A stretch of 33,928 nt of DNA, taken from positions 1-33,928 of the forward strand of contig DASRBO010000179.1 of NCBI GenBank assembly GCA_035653595.1, written 5' to 3'. Below the pieces are notes generated by a model. The model had not been told where the DNA came from. It did no database searches and saw nothing but the letters and a program-made list of their open reading frames with translations. This DNA is from DASRBO01 sp035653595 (GTDB taxonomy: Bacteria; Actinomycetota; Acidimicrobiia; Acidimicrobiales; JAJPHE01). The translations under genes and the position numbers were made by a program. Of this stretch, positions 22,608 through 30,282 are shown one piece after another (position 1 is the stretch's first letter; the number at the start of each line of letters is the position of its first letter).

Positions 22608-23812
22608 CGGCCCACCGGGGCCGCCCCCGCCGGGGCCGGGCCCCAGGCCTCCGCCAGCGGGCGGTCGCGGGTCACCCGGACCAGGCGCACGCCGCGGCCG
22701 AGCAGCCGCGAGGGCTGGAGTCCCTCGCTCGGGGCGCCCGGGTCGTAGGCCGAGCGCTCCACGCTGACCAGGGTGACGGCCCCAGCGCGGTCGCGCAGGT
22801 GGGCGACGGCAGACAGGTCGGCCGGGGTGGCGGCCGAGGTGGTGACCACCACCACGGCGGCGCCGGGCTCGTGACGGCGCAGGCGGGACAGGGTGGGCCC
22901 CAGGTCCCGCCCGCCCGAGGTGGCCACCCCGGCCAGGGCCGCCAGCAGGGCCTCCCAGTGGGCCCGGCCGCCGTCGAAGCCGGAGTCGAACCCGGCGCTG
23001 GTGACCAGGCGGACGACCGCCCCCGCCTGCCACGAGGCGGTGATGACGCTGGCGGCGGCCGACACGGCCAGCTCCAGCGAGGCGGCGGTGTGGACGCTGC
23101 GGCGCAGATCGAGCACGGCCGTAACCCGCTGCTGCCAGGGCTGCTCCATCTGGCGGATCATCAGGTCGTCGGCCTTGGCGGTCGAGGGCCAGTGGACCTG
23201 GCGCAGGTCGTCGCCCACCTGGTACGTGCGCAGGGCGTAGAAGTCCTCGCCCTGGATCCTCCCGCCCCGCTGCTGAGTGCCGGAGTGGGGGTCGTAGCCC
23301 GGCGTCGGTGCCATCGGGGCCAGGGGGTGGATGCGGGGGTAGACGATGACCGTGGTCGTGCCGGCCACGGGGTGGCGGCGCACCGCCAGCCCGAACGGAT
23401 CCTCGACCACCAGGCTGAGCGGACCGATGGTGAAACGCCCCCGGCGATCGGTCGGCACCCGGTAGGCGGCCCGTCCGGGGGCGCGGGGGGCGAGCGAGGG
23501 GACCTCGAAGCCGGCCACCAGCCGCCCGTGGTCGAAGCTGTCCTCGGCGGCCAGGGCCGGGCTGTTGAACCGGCCCCGGTTGACCAGGCGAAGGTCGACC
23601 CGGCACGGGGAGCCAAGGTGCACCCGGGCCGGGCGCAGCAGGCGGGCCGCGCCCAGCTCGACCTGCACCGAGCGCACGTAGATGACCGCCGCCACCACGG
23701 CCAGGGCGGCGGCGGCGGCCAGCACGTAGAGCTCCTCGAGGCCGAGCAGCCGACCGAGGATCACCATGGCGGCCGCCGACGCCACCATCAGCCAGCCCCG
23801 GCGGGTGAGCAC
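22604..23812 (-). CDS. DUF58-domain protein (MoxR-associated)
   Basis: A 402-residue protein from GTG 23812. Two hydrophobic helices lie at the N-terminus (about residues 8-23 and 28-45). A beta-rich region with RRGRFTIGPLSLVVEDPFGLA follows. The DUF58 motif is EDFYALRTYQVGDDLRQVHWPSTAK. A von Willebrand A-like segment has TAVLDLRRS and AAVVVVTTSAA. The MIDAS-like DxSxS is degenerate (LDLRRS). It lies 3 bases after moxR and overlaps the transglutaminase gene start, so the three are one operon. DUF58 proteins are thought to be partners of MoxR ATPases. Confidence 0.92.
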   Translation of the reverse strand: MLTRRGWLMVASAAAMVILGRLLGLEELYVLAAAAALAVVAAVIYVRSVQVELGAARLLRPARVHLGSPCRVDLRLVNRGRFNSPALAAEDSFDHGRLVAGFEVPSLAPRAPGRAAYRVPTDRRGRFTIGPLSLVVEDPFGLAVRRHPVAGTTTVIVYPRIHPLAPMAPTPGYDPHSGTQQRGGRIQGEDFYALRTYQVGDDLRQVHWPSTAKADDLMIRQMEQPWQQRVTAVLDLRRSVHTAASLELAVSAAASVITASWQAGAVVRLVTSAGFDSGFDGGRAHWEALLAALAGVATSGGRDLGPTLSRLRRHEPGAAVVVVTTSAATPADLSAVAHLRDRAGAVTLVSVERSAYDPGAPSEGLQPSRLLGRGVRLVRVTRDRPLAEAWGPAPAGAAPVGR

Positions 23813-23815
23813 CGG

Positions 23816-24790
<975 letters not shown>

Positions 24791-24798
24791 CGCCAGGG

Positions 24799-24804
24799 AG
24801 ACTA
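24799..24804 (-). promoter_or_regulatory. -10-like element (TAGTCT) for the moxR operon, leaderless
   Basis: On the minus strand TAGTCT ends 8 nt before ATG 24790. There is no Shine-Dalgarno sequence. A second element of the same type faces the other way 11 bp further on (24816-24821), so the 39-bp gap appears to hold two back-to-back leaderless promoters. Confidence 0.4.
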
Positions 24805-24815
24805 CCGGCACGACA

Positions 24816-24821
24816 TAGCGT
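24816..24821 (+). promoter_or_regulatory. -10-like element (TAGCGT) for the leaderless ROK gene
   Basis: TAGCGT ends 8 nt before GTG 24830, identical in hexamer and spacing to the nrdR element at 9215. It supports GTG 24830 as the start of the ROK gene although the frame is open far upstream. Confidence 0.4.
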
Positions 24822-24829
24822 CCCGTCCC

Positions 24830-25690
24830 GTGGAGCTGTGCCTGGCCGTCGACATCGGTGGCACCAAGCTGGCCGCCGGCGCCGTCGACCGGGCCGGCCG
24901 GCTGGTGACCGGTCGCCGCCGCCCCACCCCGACCACCGACGACGGTGAGGAGATCTTCGCCGCCCTCACCGACATGGTCGGCGAGGTGCTGGCCGGCCTG
25001 CCCGCCCGGGCGGTGGTGTGCGGGGTCGGCTGCGGCGGACCGATCAGCGGCGACGGCCTCTGGGTGTCGCCGCTCAACATAAGGGCGTGGAGGCGTTTCC
25101 CCCTGGCCGGTCGGCTGGCCGGGGCGACCGGGCTGCCCACCTACGTCGACAACGACGCCAAGGCCCTGGCCCTGGGCGAGGGGTGGGTCGGGGCCGCCCG
25201 GGGCCGGCGCAACTACCTGTCGATGGTCGTGTCCACCGGCGTCGGCGGAGGGATCGTCCTGGACGGCCGGCTGTTGGAGGGCGATGCCGGCAACGCCGGC
25301 CACATCGGCCACGTGGTGGTCGAGCCTGACGGCCGTCCCTGTCCCTGCGGCGGCCGCGGCTGCCTCGAGGCCGAGGCGTCCGGAACCGCCATCGCCGCCG
25401 TGACCGGGGCCCCGGCCGCCGGGGCCGGCCCGGCGGTGGTCGCCCGGGCCGGCACCCTGGTGGGCCGGGCGGTGGCCTCGGTCGTCAACCTGCTCGACCT
25501 GGGCCTGGCTGCGGTCGGAGGATCGGTCGCCCTCGGCTTCGGGACGCCCTTCTTCACCGCCGCCTCGGCCGAGCTGGAGCGGCGTTCGCGCATCGAGTTC
25601 GCCCGCAATGCCCGGGTCGTCCCGTCGGCCCTGGGGCCGGACGGCGGCCTGGTCGGCGCCGCCGCCGTCGGCTGGCGGGCCCTCGGATAG
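24830..25690 (+). CDS. ROK-family protein, glucokinase-like
   Basis: A 286-residue ROK (repressor, ORF, kinase) protein without an N-terminal helix-turn-helix, hence a kinase-type member. The ATP-binding start is CLAVDIGGTKLAAGAVD, and the catalytic Asp is D109 in YVDNDAKALALGE. STGVGGGIVLDGRLLEG follows. The zinc site is C171-x-C173-x4-C178 (CPCGGRGCLEAEASG). The family normally has a sugar-contacting Glu in GEIGH; here the motif is AGHIGH, with His158 in that place. Many actinobacterial ROK proteins I recall share this form, so sugar kinase activity is plausible but the substrate is open. The acyl-CoA dehydrogenase gene follows 31 bp later. Confidence 0.88.
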   Translation: MELCLAVDIGGTKLAAGAVDRAGRLVTGRRRPTPTTDDGEEIFAALTDMVGEVLAGLPARAVVCGVGCGGPISGDGLWVSPLNIRAWRRFPLAGRLAGATGLPTYVDNDAKALALGEGWVGAARGRRNYLSMVVSTGVGGGIVLDGRLLEGDAGNAGHIGHVVVEPDGRPCPCGGRGCLEAEASGTAIAAVTGAPAAGAGPAVVARAGTLVGRAVASVVNLLDLGLAAVGGSVALGFGTPFFTAASAELERRSRIEFARNARVVPSALGPDGGLVGAAAVGWRALG

Positions 25691-25721
25691 CCTCGCCGCC
25701 GGCAGTCACCGAGGAGCACCC

Positions 25722-26972
25722 ATGCAAGTCCGCTATCCCCCCGAGGCCGAGGCCTACCGCGAGAAGGTGCAGGCCTTCCTGGCCGAGCACCTGCCGCCGG
25801 GATGGAAGGGGATCGGCGCCCTCGAGCCGGCCGAGGCGGCCGGCTTCGCCCGCGACTGGCGGCGCGTGCTGTACGAGAACGGCTACCTGGCCGTGTCGTG
25901 GCCGACCGAGTACGGCGGCGCTGGCCTCAGCCCCCTGGAGCAGGTCGTCGTGGCCGAGGAGTTCGCCCGGGCGGGTGTGCCGACCGGAACCGACAACGAC
26001 ATCTTCGGCATCCAGATGATCGGCAACACCCTCATCGCCTGGGGGACCGAGGAGCAGAAGCGTCACTTCCTGCCCCGGATCCTCTCCGGCGAGGACCGCT
26101 GGTGCCAGGGCTACTCCGAGCCGAACGCCGGCTCCGATCTGGCCAACCTGGGCACCCGGGCCGAGCTCGACGGTGACGAATGGGTGATCAACGGCCAGAA
26201 GATCTGGAACTCCTCGGGTCACCTGGCCAACTGGATCTTCGTGCTCACCCGCACCGACCCCGAGGCCCCCAAGCACCGGGGAATCACCTTCCTCCTCTGC
26301 CCCATGGACCAGCCCGGCGTCGAGGTCAGGCCGATCAAGATGATTTCGGGCGAGTCGGAGTTCAACGAGGTGTTCTTCACCAACGCCCGCACCGCCCGGG
26401 CCAACGTGGTCGGCGAGGTGAACGGAGGCTGGGCGGTGGCGATGACGCTGCTCGGCTACGAGCGGGGCGAGGCGGCCGCCACCCTCTCCATCCGCTTCCG
26501 CACCGAGCTGGACCGGCTCTTCGAGCTGGCCCGCCAGTACGGCCGCAACGACGACCCGGTGGTGAGGCAGCGCCTGGCCTGGTGCTACTCGCGGGTCGAG
26601 GTCATGCGCTTCCTCGGCCTGCGCGCCCTGACGAGCTTCCTGGCCGGGCGGGCCCCGGGGCCGGAGGGGTCCATCTCCAAGCTGTACTGGAGCGAGTACC
26701 ACCGCCAGGTGACCGAGCTGGCCATGGACATCATGGGACCGGCCGGGCTGGTGCCGACCGGACGCCGCCCGGCCTCGGCCTTCCAGACCGACGACCCCGG
26801 CGCGCCCAACTCGACCGCGTCGTGGGCCACGACCTTCCTGAGCGCCCGGGCGGGGACGATCTACGCCGGCACCTCCCAGATCCAGCGCAACATCCTGGGC
26901 GAGATGGTGCTGGGCCTGCCCAAGGAGCCCAAGGCCGACACCGGTCCGTGGAGCCAGACCGCCCGGTCCTGA
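25722..26972 (+). CDS. Acyl-CoA dehydrogenase (FadE-type)
   Basis: A 416-residue FAD-dependent acyl-CoA dehydrogenase. It oxidises the alpha-beta bond of an acyl-CoA. ATG 25722 has GAGGAG 7 bases upstream. The N-terminal domain has YLAVSWPTEYGGAGLSPLEQ, the FAD/substrate region reads CQGYSEPNAGSDLANL and GQKIWNSSGH, and the C-terminal domain ends IYAGTSQIQRNILGEMVLGLP. The catalytic Glu of the medium-chain type (YEGT) is Ala here (A382). A Glu in the helix-G position used by isovaleryl-CoA dehydrogenase is present at E247 (LLGYERGE), so the protein may be active with a relocated base. Mycobacterial FadE proteins commonly look like this. Substrate not predictable. Confidence 0.93.
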   Translation: MQVRYPPEAEAYREKVQAFLAEHLPPGWKGIGALEPAEAAGFARDWRRVLYENGYLAVSWPTEYGGAGLSPLEQVVVAEEFARAGVPTGTDNDIFGIQMIGNTLIAWGTEEQKRHFLPRILSGEDRWCQGYSEPNAGSDLANLGTRAELDGDEWVINGQKIWNSSGHLANWIFVLTRTDPEAPKHRGITFLLCPMDQPGVEVRPIKMISGESEFNEVFFTNARTARANVVGEVNGGWAVAMTLLGYERGEAAATLSIRFRTELDRLFELARQYGRNDDPVVRQRLAWCYSRVEVMRFLGLRALTSFLAGRAPGPEGSISKLYWSEYHRQVTELAMDIMGPAGLVPTGRRPASAFQTDDPGAPNSTASWATTFLSARAGTIYAGTSQIQRNILGEMVLGLPKEPKADTGPWSQTARS

Positions 26973-26995
26973 CCCTGCGGGGCTGGGCCCCGGCC

Positions 26996-27226
26996 GTGGT
27001 CGCCGTGCTGCATCGCCCCGACCTGTGGCCGGTGGCGCTGGTGGTGGCCCTGCGGCTGGCCCCCGCCCGTTGGTGGCGTCGCTGGCCCCCCCGGCCCCGC
27101 CCCGACCCGGGCTACCTGGCCTTCCGGATGCAGACCGCCTACGGCGACCCGGACCGGGCCCCGGACCCGGACGACCTGGTGGCGTGGCTGGAATGGTGCC
27201 GGCGGCTGAGGCGGCCCGGCAGGTAG
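26996..27226 (+). CDS. Small Trp/Arg-rich protein, function unknown
   Basis: A 76-residue protein if it starts at GTG 26996; a CTG at 26969 overlapping the preceding stop is a possible alternative giving 9 more residues. It has LHRPDLWPVALVVALRLAP, WWRRWPPRP, PDPGYLAFRMQTAYGD and DLVAWLEWCRRLRRPG. I have the impression of having seen LWP-ALR-ARRLAP-WWRR and PDP-YLRFR--TAYG small proteins in other Acidimicrobiia, but cannot verify this here. Composition (many Trp, Pro, Arg) is not that of a random shadow frame. It has no signal peptide and only a weakly hydrophobic first helix. Its TAG stop forms the first three bases of the TAGCGT element of the next unit. Confidence 0.6.
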   Translation: MVAVLHRPDLWPVALVVALRLAPARWWRRWPPRPRPDPGYLAFRMQTAYGDPDRAPDPDDLVAWLEWCRRLRRPGR

Positions 27227-27229
27227 CGT
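27224..27229 (+). promoter_or_regulatory. -10-like element (TAGCGT) before the HNH leader ORF
   Basis: TAGCGT overlaps the stop of the small upstream gene and ends 9 nt before an ATG at 27239. That ATG opens a 24-codon frame ending just before the HNH gene. No Shine-Dalgarno sequence precedes 27239. Confidence 0.35.
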
Positions 27230-27238
27230 GGAGCCCGG

Positions 27239-27313
27239 ATGCAGCTACCACCAGGCGAGCAGCCGGCGGGCCGGCCGGCTACCAACCCCGGCCCACCGGG
27301 GCGAGGCGACTGA
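27239..27313 (+). CDS. Possible 24-residue leader peptide upstream of the HNH gene
   Basis: ATG 27239 to TGA 27313 encodes a Pro/Gly-rich peptide beginning MQLPPGEQPAGR. It is in the same frame as the HNH gene and is separated from its ATG by only the TGA and one CAC codon. With the -10-like element 9 nt upstream it would be the first codon of a leaderless transcript, and reinitiation at 27317 would follow. Equally, it may be untranslated leader. There is no similarity I recognise. Confidence 0.3.
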   Translation: MQLPPGEQPAGRPATNPGPPGRGD

Positions 27314-27316
27314 CAC

Positions 27317-27853
27317 ATGTCGCGCTCGCTCGTCCTGAACGCCACTTACGAACCTCTTTGCGTGGTGGCGTCGCGACGGGCACTGGTGCTGGTCCTGGCC
27401 GAACGGGCCGAGCTGCTGCACGGATCGGGCAGGCTCTACCACTCCGAGCGTCTGGCCGTGCCCGAGCCGTCGGTGGTCAAGCTCAGCCGCTACGTCAAGG
27501 TGCCCTACCAGACCCGTATCGCCCTCAACCGGCGGGCGGTGTTCGCCCGCGACTCGCACCGGTGCCAGTACTGCGGAGCAACGGCCGAGAACATCGACCA
27601 CGTCGTTCCCCGCAGCCGCGGCGGCACCCACACCTGGGACAACGTGGTGGCCTCCTGCCGGCCGTGCAACTCCCGCAAGGAGGACCGCCTGCCCCACGAG
27701 GCCGGCCTGGTCCTGCGCACCGCCCCGGTCCAGCCCCGCGACCGGATGTGGGCCCTGATCGCCGGCGGCTCGGTGAGCCCGGAGTGGGAGCCCTACCTCG
27801 GCCTGGGCGGGCCGGTAACGGTGCCGGCCGGCACCGAGGCCATCTCCGCCTGA
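27317..27853 (+). CDS. HNH-endonuclease-fold protein (VLNATYEPL family)
   Basis: A 178-residue protein. The start SLVLNATYEPLCVVASRRALVLVL belongs to a widespread actinobacterial HNH family of unknown cellular role. The nuclease site is complete: zinc cysteines C83 and C86 (CQYCG), D94-H95 (IDHVVPRSRGG), N109 (WDNVV) and C114-x2-C117-N118. This suggests a real metal-dependent nuclease. It is a single housekeeping-like gene with no phage, intein or restriction neighbour, so it is unlikely to be mobile. No Shine-Dalgarno sequence precedes ATG 27317, which is why coupling to the upstream leader ORF is of interest. Confidence 0.9.
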   Translation: MSRSLVLNATYEPLCVVASRRALVLVLAERAELLHGSGRLYHSERLAVPEPSVVKLSRYVKVPYQTRIALNRRAVFARDSHRCQYCGATAENIDHVVPRSRGGTHTWDNVVASCRPCNSRKEDRLPHEAGLVLRTAPVQPRDRMWALIAGGSVSPEWEPYLGLGGPVTVPAGTEAISA

Positions 27854-27866
27854 CGGCCCCAGGGCG

Positions 27867-28571
27867 GTGACCGGCCCGTCGGGCTGGACCCTGTCCATCC
27901 TGGACGGGGACCCCGGCGCTCTGCTCGACCGGCCCGTCAGCTTCGAGGAGCGATCGGTCACCTGGTGCCGGGCCCGGTCGCCGGCGCTGGTGCTGGGCAG
28001 CGCCCAGCCGGCCGCCACGGTCGACTCCGCCCGGTTGGCCTCGGCCGGCCTTCCCCTGGTCAGGCGGGCCAGCGGCGGGGGGGCGGTGCTGGTCGGCCCG
28101 GCCGAGGTGGTCTGGGTCGAGGTCGTCCTCCCCCGGGGTGACCGGCATTGGGTCGACGACGTCAGCCGGTCGGGCCTGTGGCTGGGCCGGGCGTGGGCGG
28201 TGGCGCTGTCCGTCGTCGGGCCGGGGGCGGACGCCGGGGCGGGTGCGGCCCGGGCCCCGGTTGTGCACCGGGGCCCGATGGTCCGCAACGAGCTGTCCGG
28301 TCTGATCTGCTTCGCCGGGGTGGCCGCCGGCGAGGTCGTGGTCGGCGGCCGCAAGGCGGTCGGGATCTCCCAACGGCGGGGCCGCCGGGGGGCCCGGTTC
28401 CAGTGCGCCGCCCTGCTCCGCTGGGATCCGGAGGCGATGGCCGGCCTGCTGGCCGGCGACGACCGGTTCCGGACCCGGTCGGCCGGGCTGCTCGAGACCC
28501 TGGCCGCCCCGCTGGCCGGGGTGGCCGAGGAGGCCCTGGTCGGGGCCCTGGTGGAGGCCTTGCCGGCCTGA
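27867..28571 (+). CDS. Lipoate-protein ligase A / octanoyltransferase-family protein
   Basis: A 234-residue member of the BPL/LplA/LipB fold. RRASGGGAVLVGP (residues 66-78) is the acyl/nucleotide-binding loop, and K163 in VGGRKAVGISQRR is the invariant catalytic or binding lysine. NELSGLICFAG precedes it as in LplA proteins. GTG 27867 is 13 bases after the HNH stop. The sequence is short of the C-terminal accessory domain of E. coli LplA, so it may be an octanoyl/lipoyl transferase or need a separate partner. I cannot separate these by sequence alone. Confidence 0.82.
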   Translation: MTGPSGWTLSILDGDPGALLDRPVSFEERSVTWCRARSPALVLGSAQPAATVDSARLASAGLPLVRRASGGGAVLVGPAEVVWVEVVLPRGDRHWVDDVSRSGLWLGRAWAVALSVVGPGADAGAGAARAPVVHRGPMVRNELSGLICFAGVAAGEVVVGGRKAVGISQRRGRRGARFQCAALLRWDPEAMAGLLAGDDRFRTRSAGLLETLAAPLAGVAEEALVGALVEALPA

Positions 28572-28591
28572 CCGCAGCGCGGCGCCCCCCT

Positions 28592-28604
28592 GCCAGGATC
28601 TGGC
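28592..28604. terminator. Small hairpin after the lipoate-ligase-like gene
   Basis: GCCAG (28592-28596), loop GAT, CTGGC (28600-28604), 21 bp after the gene stop and about 40 bp before the next start. A perfect but short stem with no T-tract; a weak terminator or an operator-like dyad for the next gene. Confidence 0.3.
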
Positions 28605-28644
28605 GCAAGTAAAGGGCGGCCGGCCAGGGGCCGAGGACTGGCCC

Positions 28645-29988
28645 ATGCGGCGGAGCATGCGAAGGTCCATCAGCGCGGCCCTGCTGGCCGGCGCCGGCCT
28701 GCTCGGTGGGGTGGCCGGCCTGTGGTCGGCGGCGGCGGCGGCGGACGTCACCACCCCGGTGTCGGGCGTGGCCAACCCGTTGCCCTCCGATCCGGCCGGC
28801 TCTGGCGGCGACGGCTCCGCCGCCCCGGCCCCCGGCCAGGCCCCGGCCCGCCCGCCGGCGCCGGCCAAGCCGGATGTGCCCGCCCTGGACAGCTTCTGGT
28901 TGGCGACGGCGACCGGTGACGTCTGGAACTTCGGCGAGACCGGCTCCTACGGGTCGGCCGGAGCCCTCAGCCTGGCCAGCCCCATCGTCACCATCACCCC
29001 CACCCCGGACCAGGCCGGCTACTGGCTGGCCGCGGCGGACGGAGGGATCTTCACCTTCGGCGACGCCGGCTTCTTCGGCTCCACCGGCGCCCTCCACCTG
29101 GCCCAGCCCATCGTGGGCATGGCCGCCACCCCGGACGGTGAGGGCTATTGGCTGGTCGCCCGCGACGGAGGGATCTTCACCTTCGGGGACGCCGGCTTCT
29201 TCGGCTCCACCGGCGCTCTGCGGCTGGCCCAGCCCATCGTCGGCATGGCCCCGACGGCCGACGGCCAGGGCTACTGGCTCTTCGCCGGCGACGGAGGGAT
29301 CTTCACCTTCGGCGACGCCGGCTTCTTCGGATCCACCGGCGCCCTGCGGCTGGCCCAGCCTGTGGTGTCGATGGCGCCCACCCCCGACGGGGGCGGCTAC
29401 TGGATGATGGCCAAGGACGGGGGAGTGTTCTCCTTCGGCGACGCCGCCTACCACGGCTCGCTGGGGGCCAGCCCCTCCCCCGAGCCGGCCGAGCGCATCG
29501 TCTCCAGCTCCGACGGGGGCGGGTACTGGCTGGTCGACCAGAACGGGACCGCCTACGGCTACGGCGACGCCACGGGGACGCCGCCGGCCCAGGGGCTCAT
29601 GTTCGCCGGCACCACGCCGGGCGACCGGGCGGTGCTGTTCGCCTTCAACCAGCTGGGCAAGCCCTACATCTGGGGCGGCAACGGGCCGGTGGGCTACGAC
29701 TGCTCGGGACTGGCCCTCAAATCGTGGGAGACCGGGGCCAACGTGGGCTTCGCCCGGGTGGCCAACGACCAGTACCACACCGCCGGCACGCCGGTGCCCC
29801 TGACCAACCTCGTCGCCGGCGACCTGGTGTTCTGGGGCTCGGACCAGAACGACTGGACCAGCGTGTACCACGCCGCCATCTACGTGGGCGGGGGCAGCAT
29901 CGTCGAGGCCACCGGCGACCACGTGCAGCTCAACCGGCTGGTGCAGTGGGGCACCTCGGATCTGATGCCCCACGGCGTGCGTCCCTGA
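28645..29988 (+). CDS. Secreted NlpC/P60 peptidase with GYW-L-DGGIF-FGDA repeats
   Basis: A 447-residue exported protein. RRSMRRS and a hydrophobic run to SAAAAAD form the signal peptide (cut near residue 33). A Pro/Ala-rich linker leads to six 42-residue repeats from residue 83, with the pattern GYWLVA-DGGIFTFGDAGFFGSTGAL-LAQPIVGMAPTPD. The C-terminal NlpC/P60 domain has the catalytic C353 (GYDCSGLALKSW) and H409 (YHAAIYVGGGSIVEA). Such enzymes cleave peptide stems of peptidoglycan. The repeats are common in Acidimicrobiia secreted proteins and may form a beta-propeller-like binding domain. ATG 28645 has GAGG upstream. It lies just before the dcw cluster, fitting a cell-wall role. Confidence 0.92.
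   Translation: MRRSMRRSISAALLAGAGLLGGVAGLWSAAAAADVTTPVSGVANPLPSDPAGSGGDGSAAPAPGQAPARPPAPAKPDVPALDSFWLATATGDVWNFGETGSYGSAGALSLASPIVTITPTPDQAGYWLAAADGGIFTFGDAGFFGSTGALHLAQPIVGMAATPDGEGYWLVARDGGIFTFGDAGFFGSTGALRLAQPIVGMAPTADGQGYWLFAGDGGIFTFGDAGFFGSTGALRLAQPVVSMAPTPDGGGYWMMAKDGGVFSFGDAAYHGSLGASPSPEPAERIVSSSDGGGYWLVDQNGTAYGYGDATGTPPAQGLMFAGTTPGDRAVLFAFNQLGKPYIWGGNGPVGYDCSGLALKSWETGANVGFARVANDQYHTAGTPVPLTNLVAGDLVFWGSDQNDWTSVYHAAIYVGGGSIVEATGDHVQLNRLVQWGTSDLMPHGVRP
28891..29573 (+). repeat. Five full plus one partial 126-bp coding repeats in the NlpC/P60 gene
   Basis: Units start at 28891, 29017, 29143, 29269, 29395 and 29521, exactly 126 bp apart; the last is incomplete. Units two to four share GGAGGGATCTTCACCTTCGG at 29041, 29167 and 29293 and are nearly identical over about 50 bp. 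The first and fifth units have diverged. Confidence 0.95.
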
Positions 29989-30000
29989 CGCAGTAGACCG

Positions 30001-30057
30001 GGCGGCGCCGGCCGCCTCGTCCCGGACCGTCCGGTCCCAGGTCGGCCCCCCCCGACC
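30001..30057. terminator. Three successive GC hairpins after the NlpC/P60 gene
   Basis: GGCGGC/GCCGCC (30001-30006 with 30011-30016), GGACC/GGTCC (30024-30028 with 30033-30037) and GGTCGG/CCGACC (30040-30045 with 30052-30057, C-rich loop). They begin 13 bp after the gene stop. No T-tract follows, as is common in high-GC actinobacteria. Likely end of the transcript before the dcw promoter. Confidence 0.45.
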
Positions 30058-30282
30058 ACATCGTCGGCCTTCCTCCCTGGGCGGTGAGCCCACCCCGGAC
30101 CACTGGCGTCGCCTGTCGGGCTGGCGCATCCGCGTCCGGGGCGGCTGGTCGGGCGGGAGCACTCGCCGGCGGCCGGTAGGCGAGTAGCGCCGCCGCCACC
30201 GCCTGGCCTGCCCGACCGTCGTTTCCCACCCCTGCACCGGAGCTGGCCCGTTCGCGCCCGGAGGGGTGTGAAAGGGGCTCCC
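30058..30282. other. Non-coding stretch before the mraZ promoter
   Basis: I see no gene in this part of the 391-bp gap. The one structure of note is an inverted repeat ACTCGCC (30161-30167) and GGCGAGT (30179-30185) with an 11-nt loop. It could be a hairpin or a regulator site. RNase P RNA and other common RNA signatures were looked for and not found. Confidence 0.4.

Noticed and set aside
27317..27853. HNH gene as part of a mobile intron, phage or restriction system
   Set aside because: No phage, methylase, intein or intron sequences are adjacent; the family is chromosomal in many actinobacteria.
28891..29573. 126-bp repeats as a mobile or non-coding element
   Set aside because: They stay in frame throughout and encode a repeated protein domain, so they belong to the NlpC/P60 gene.
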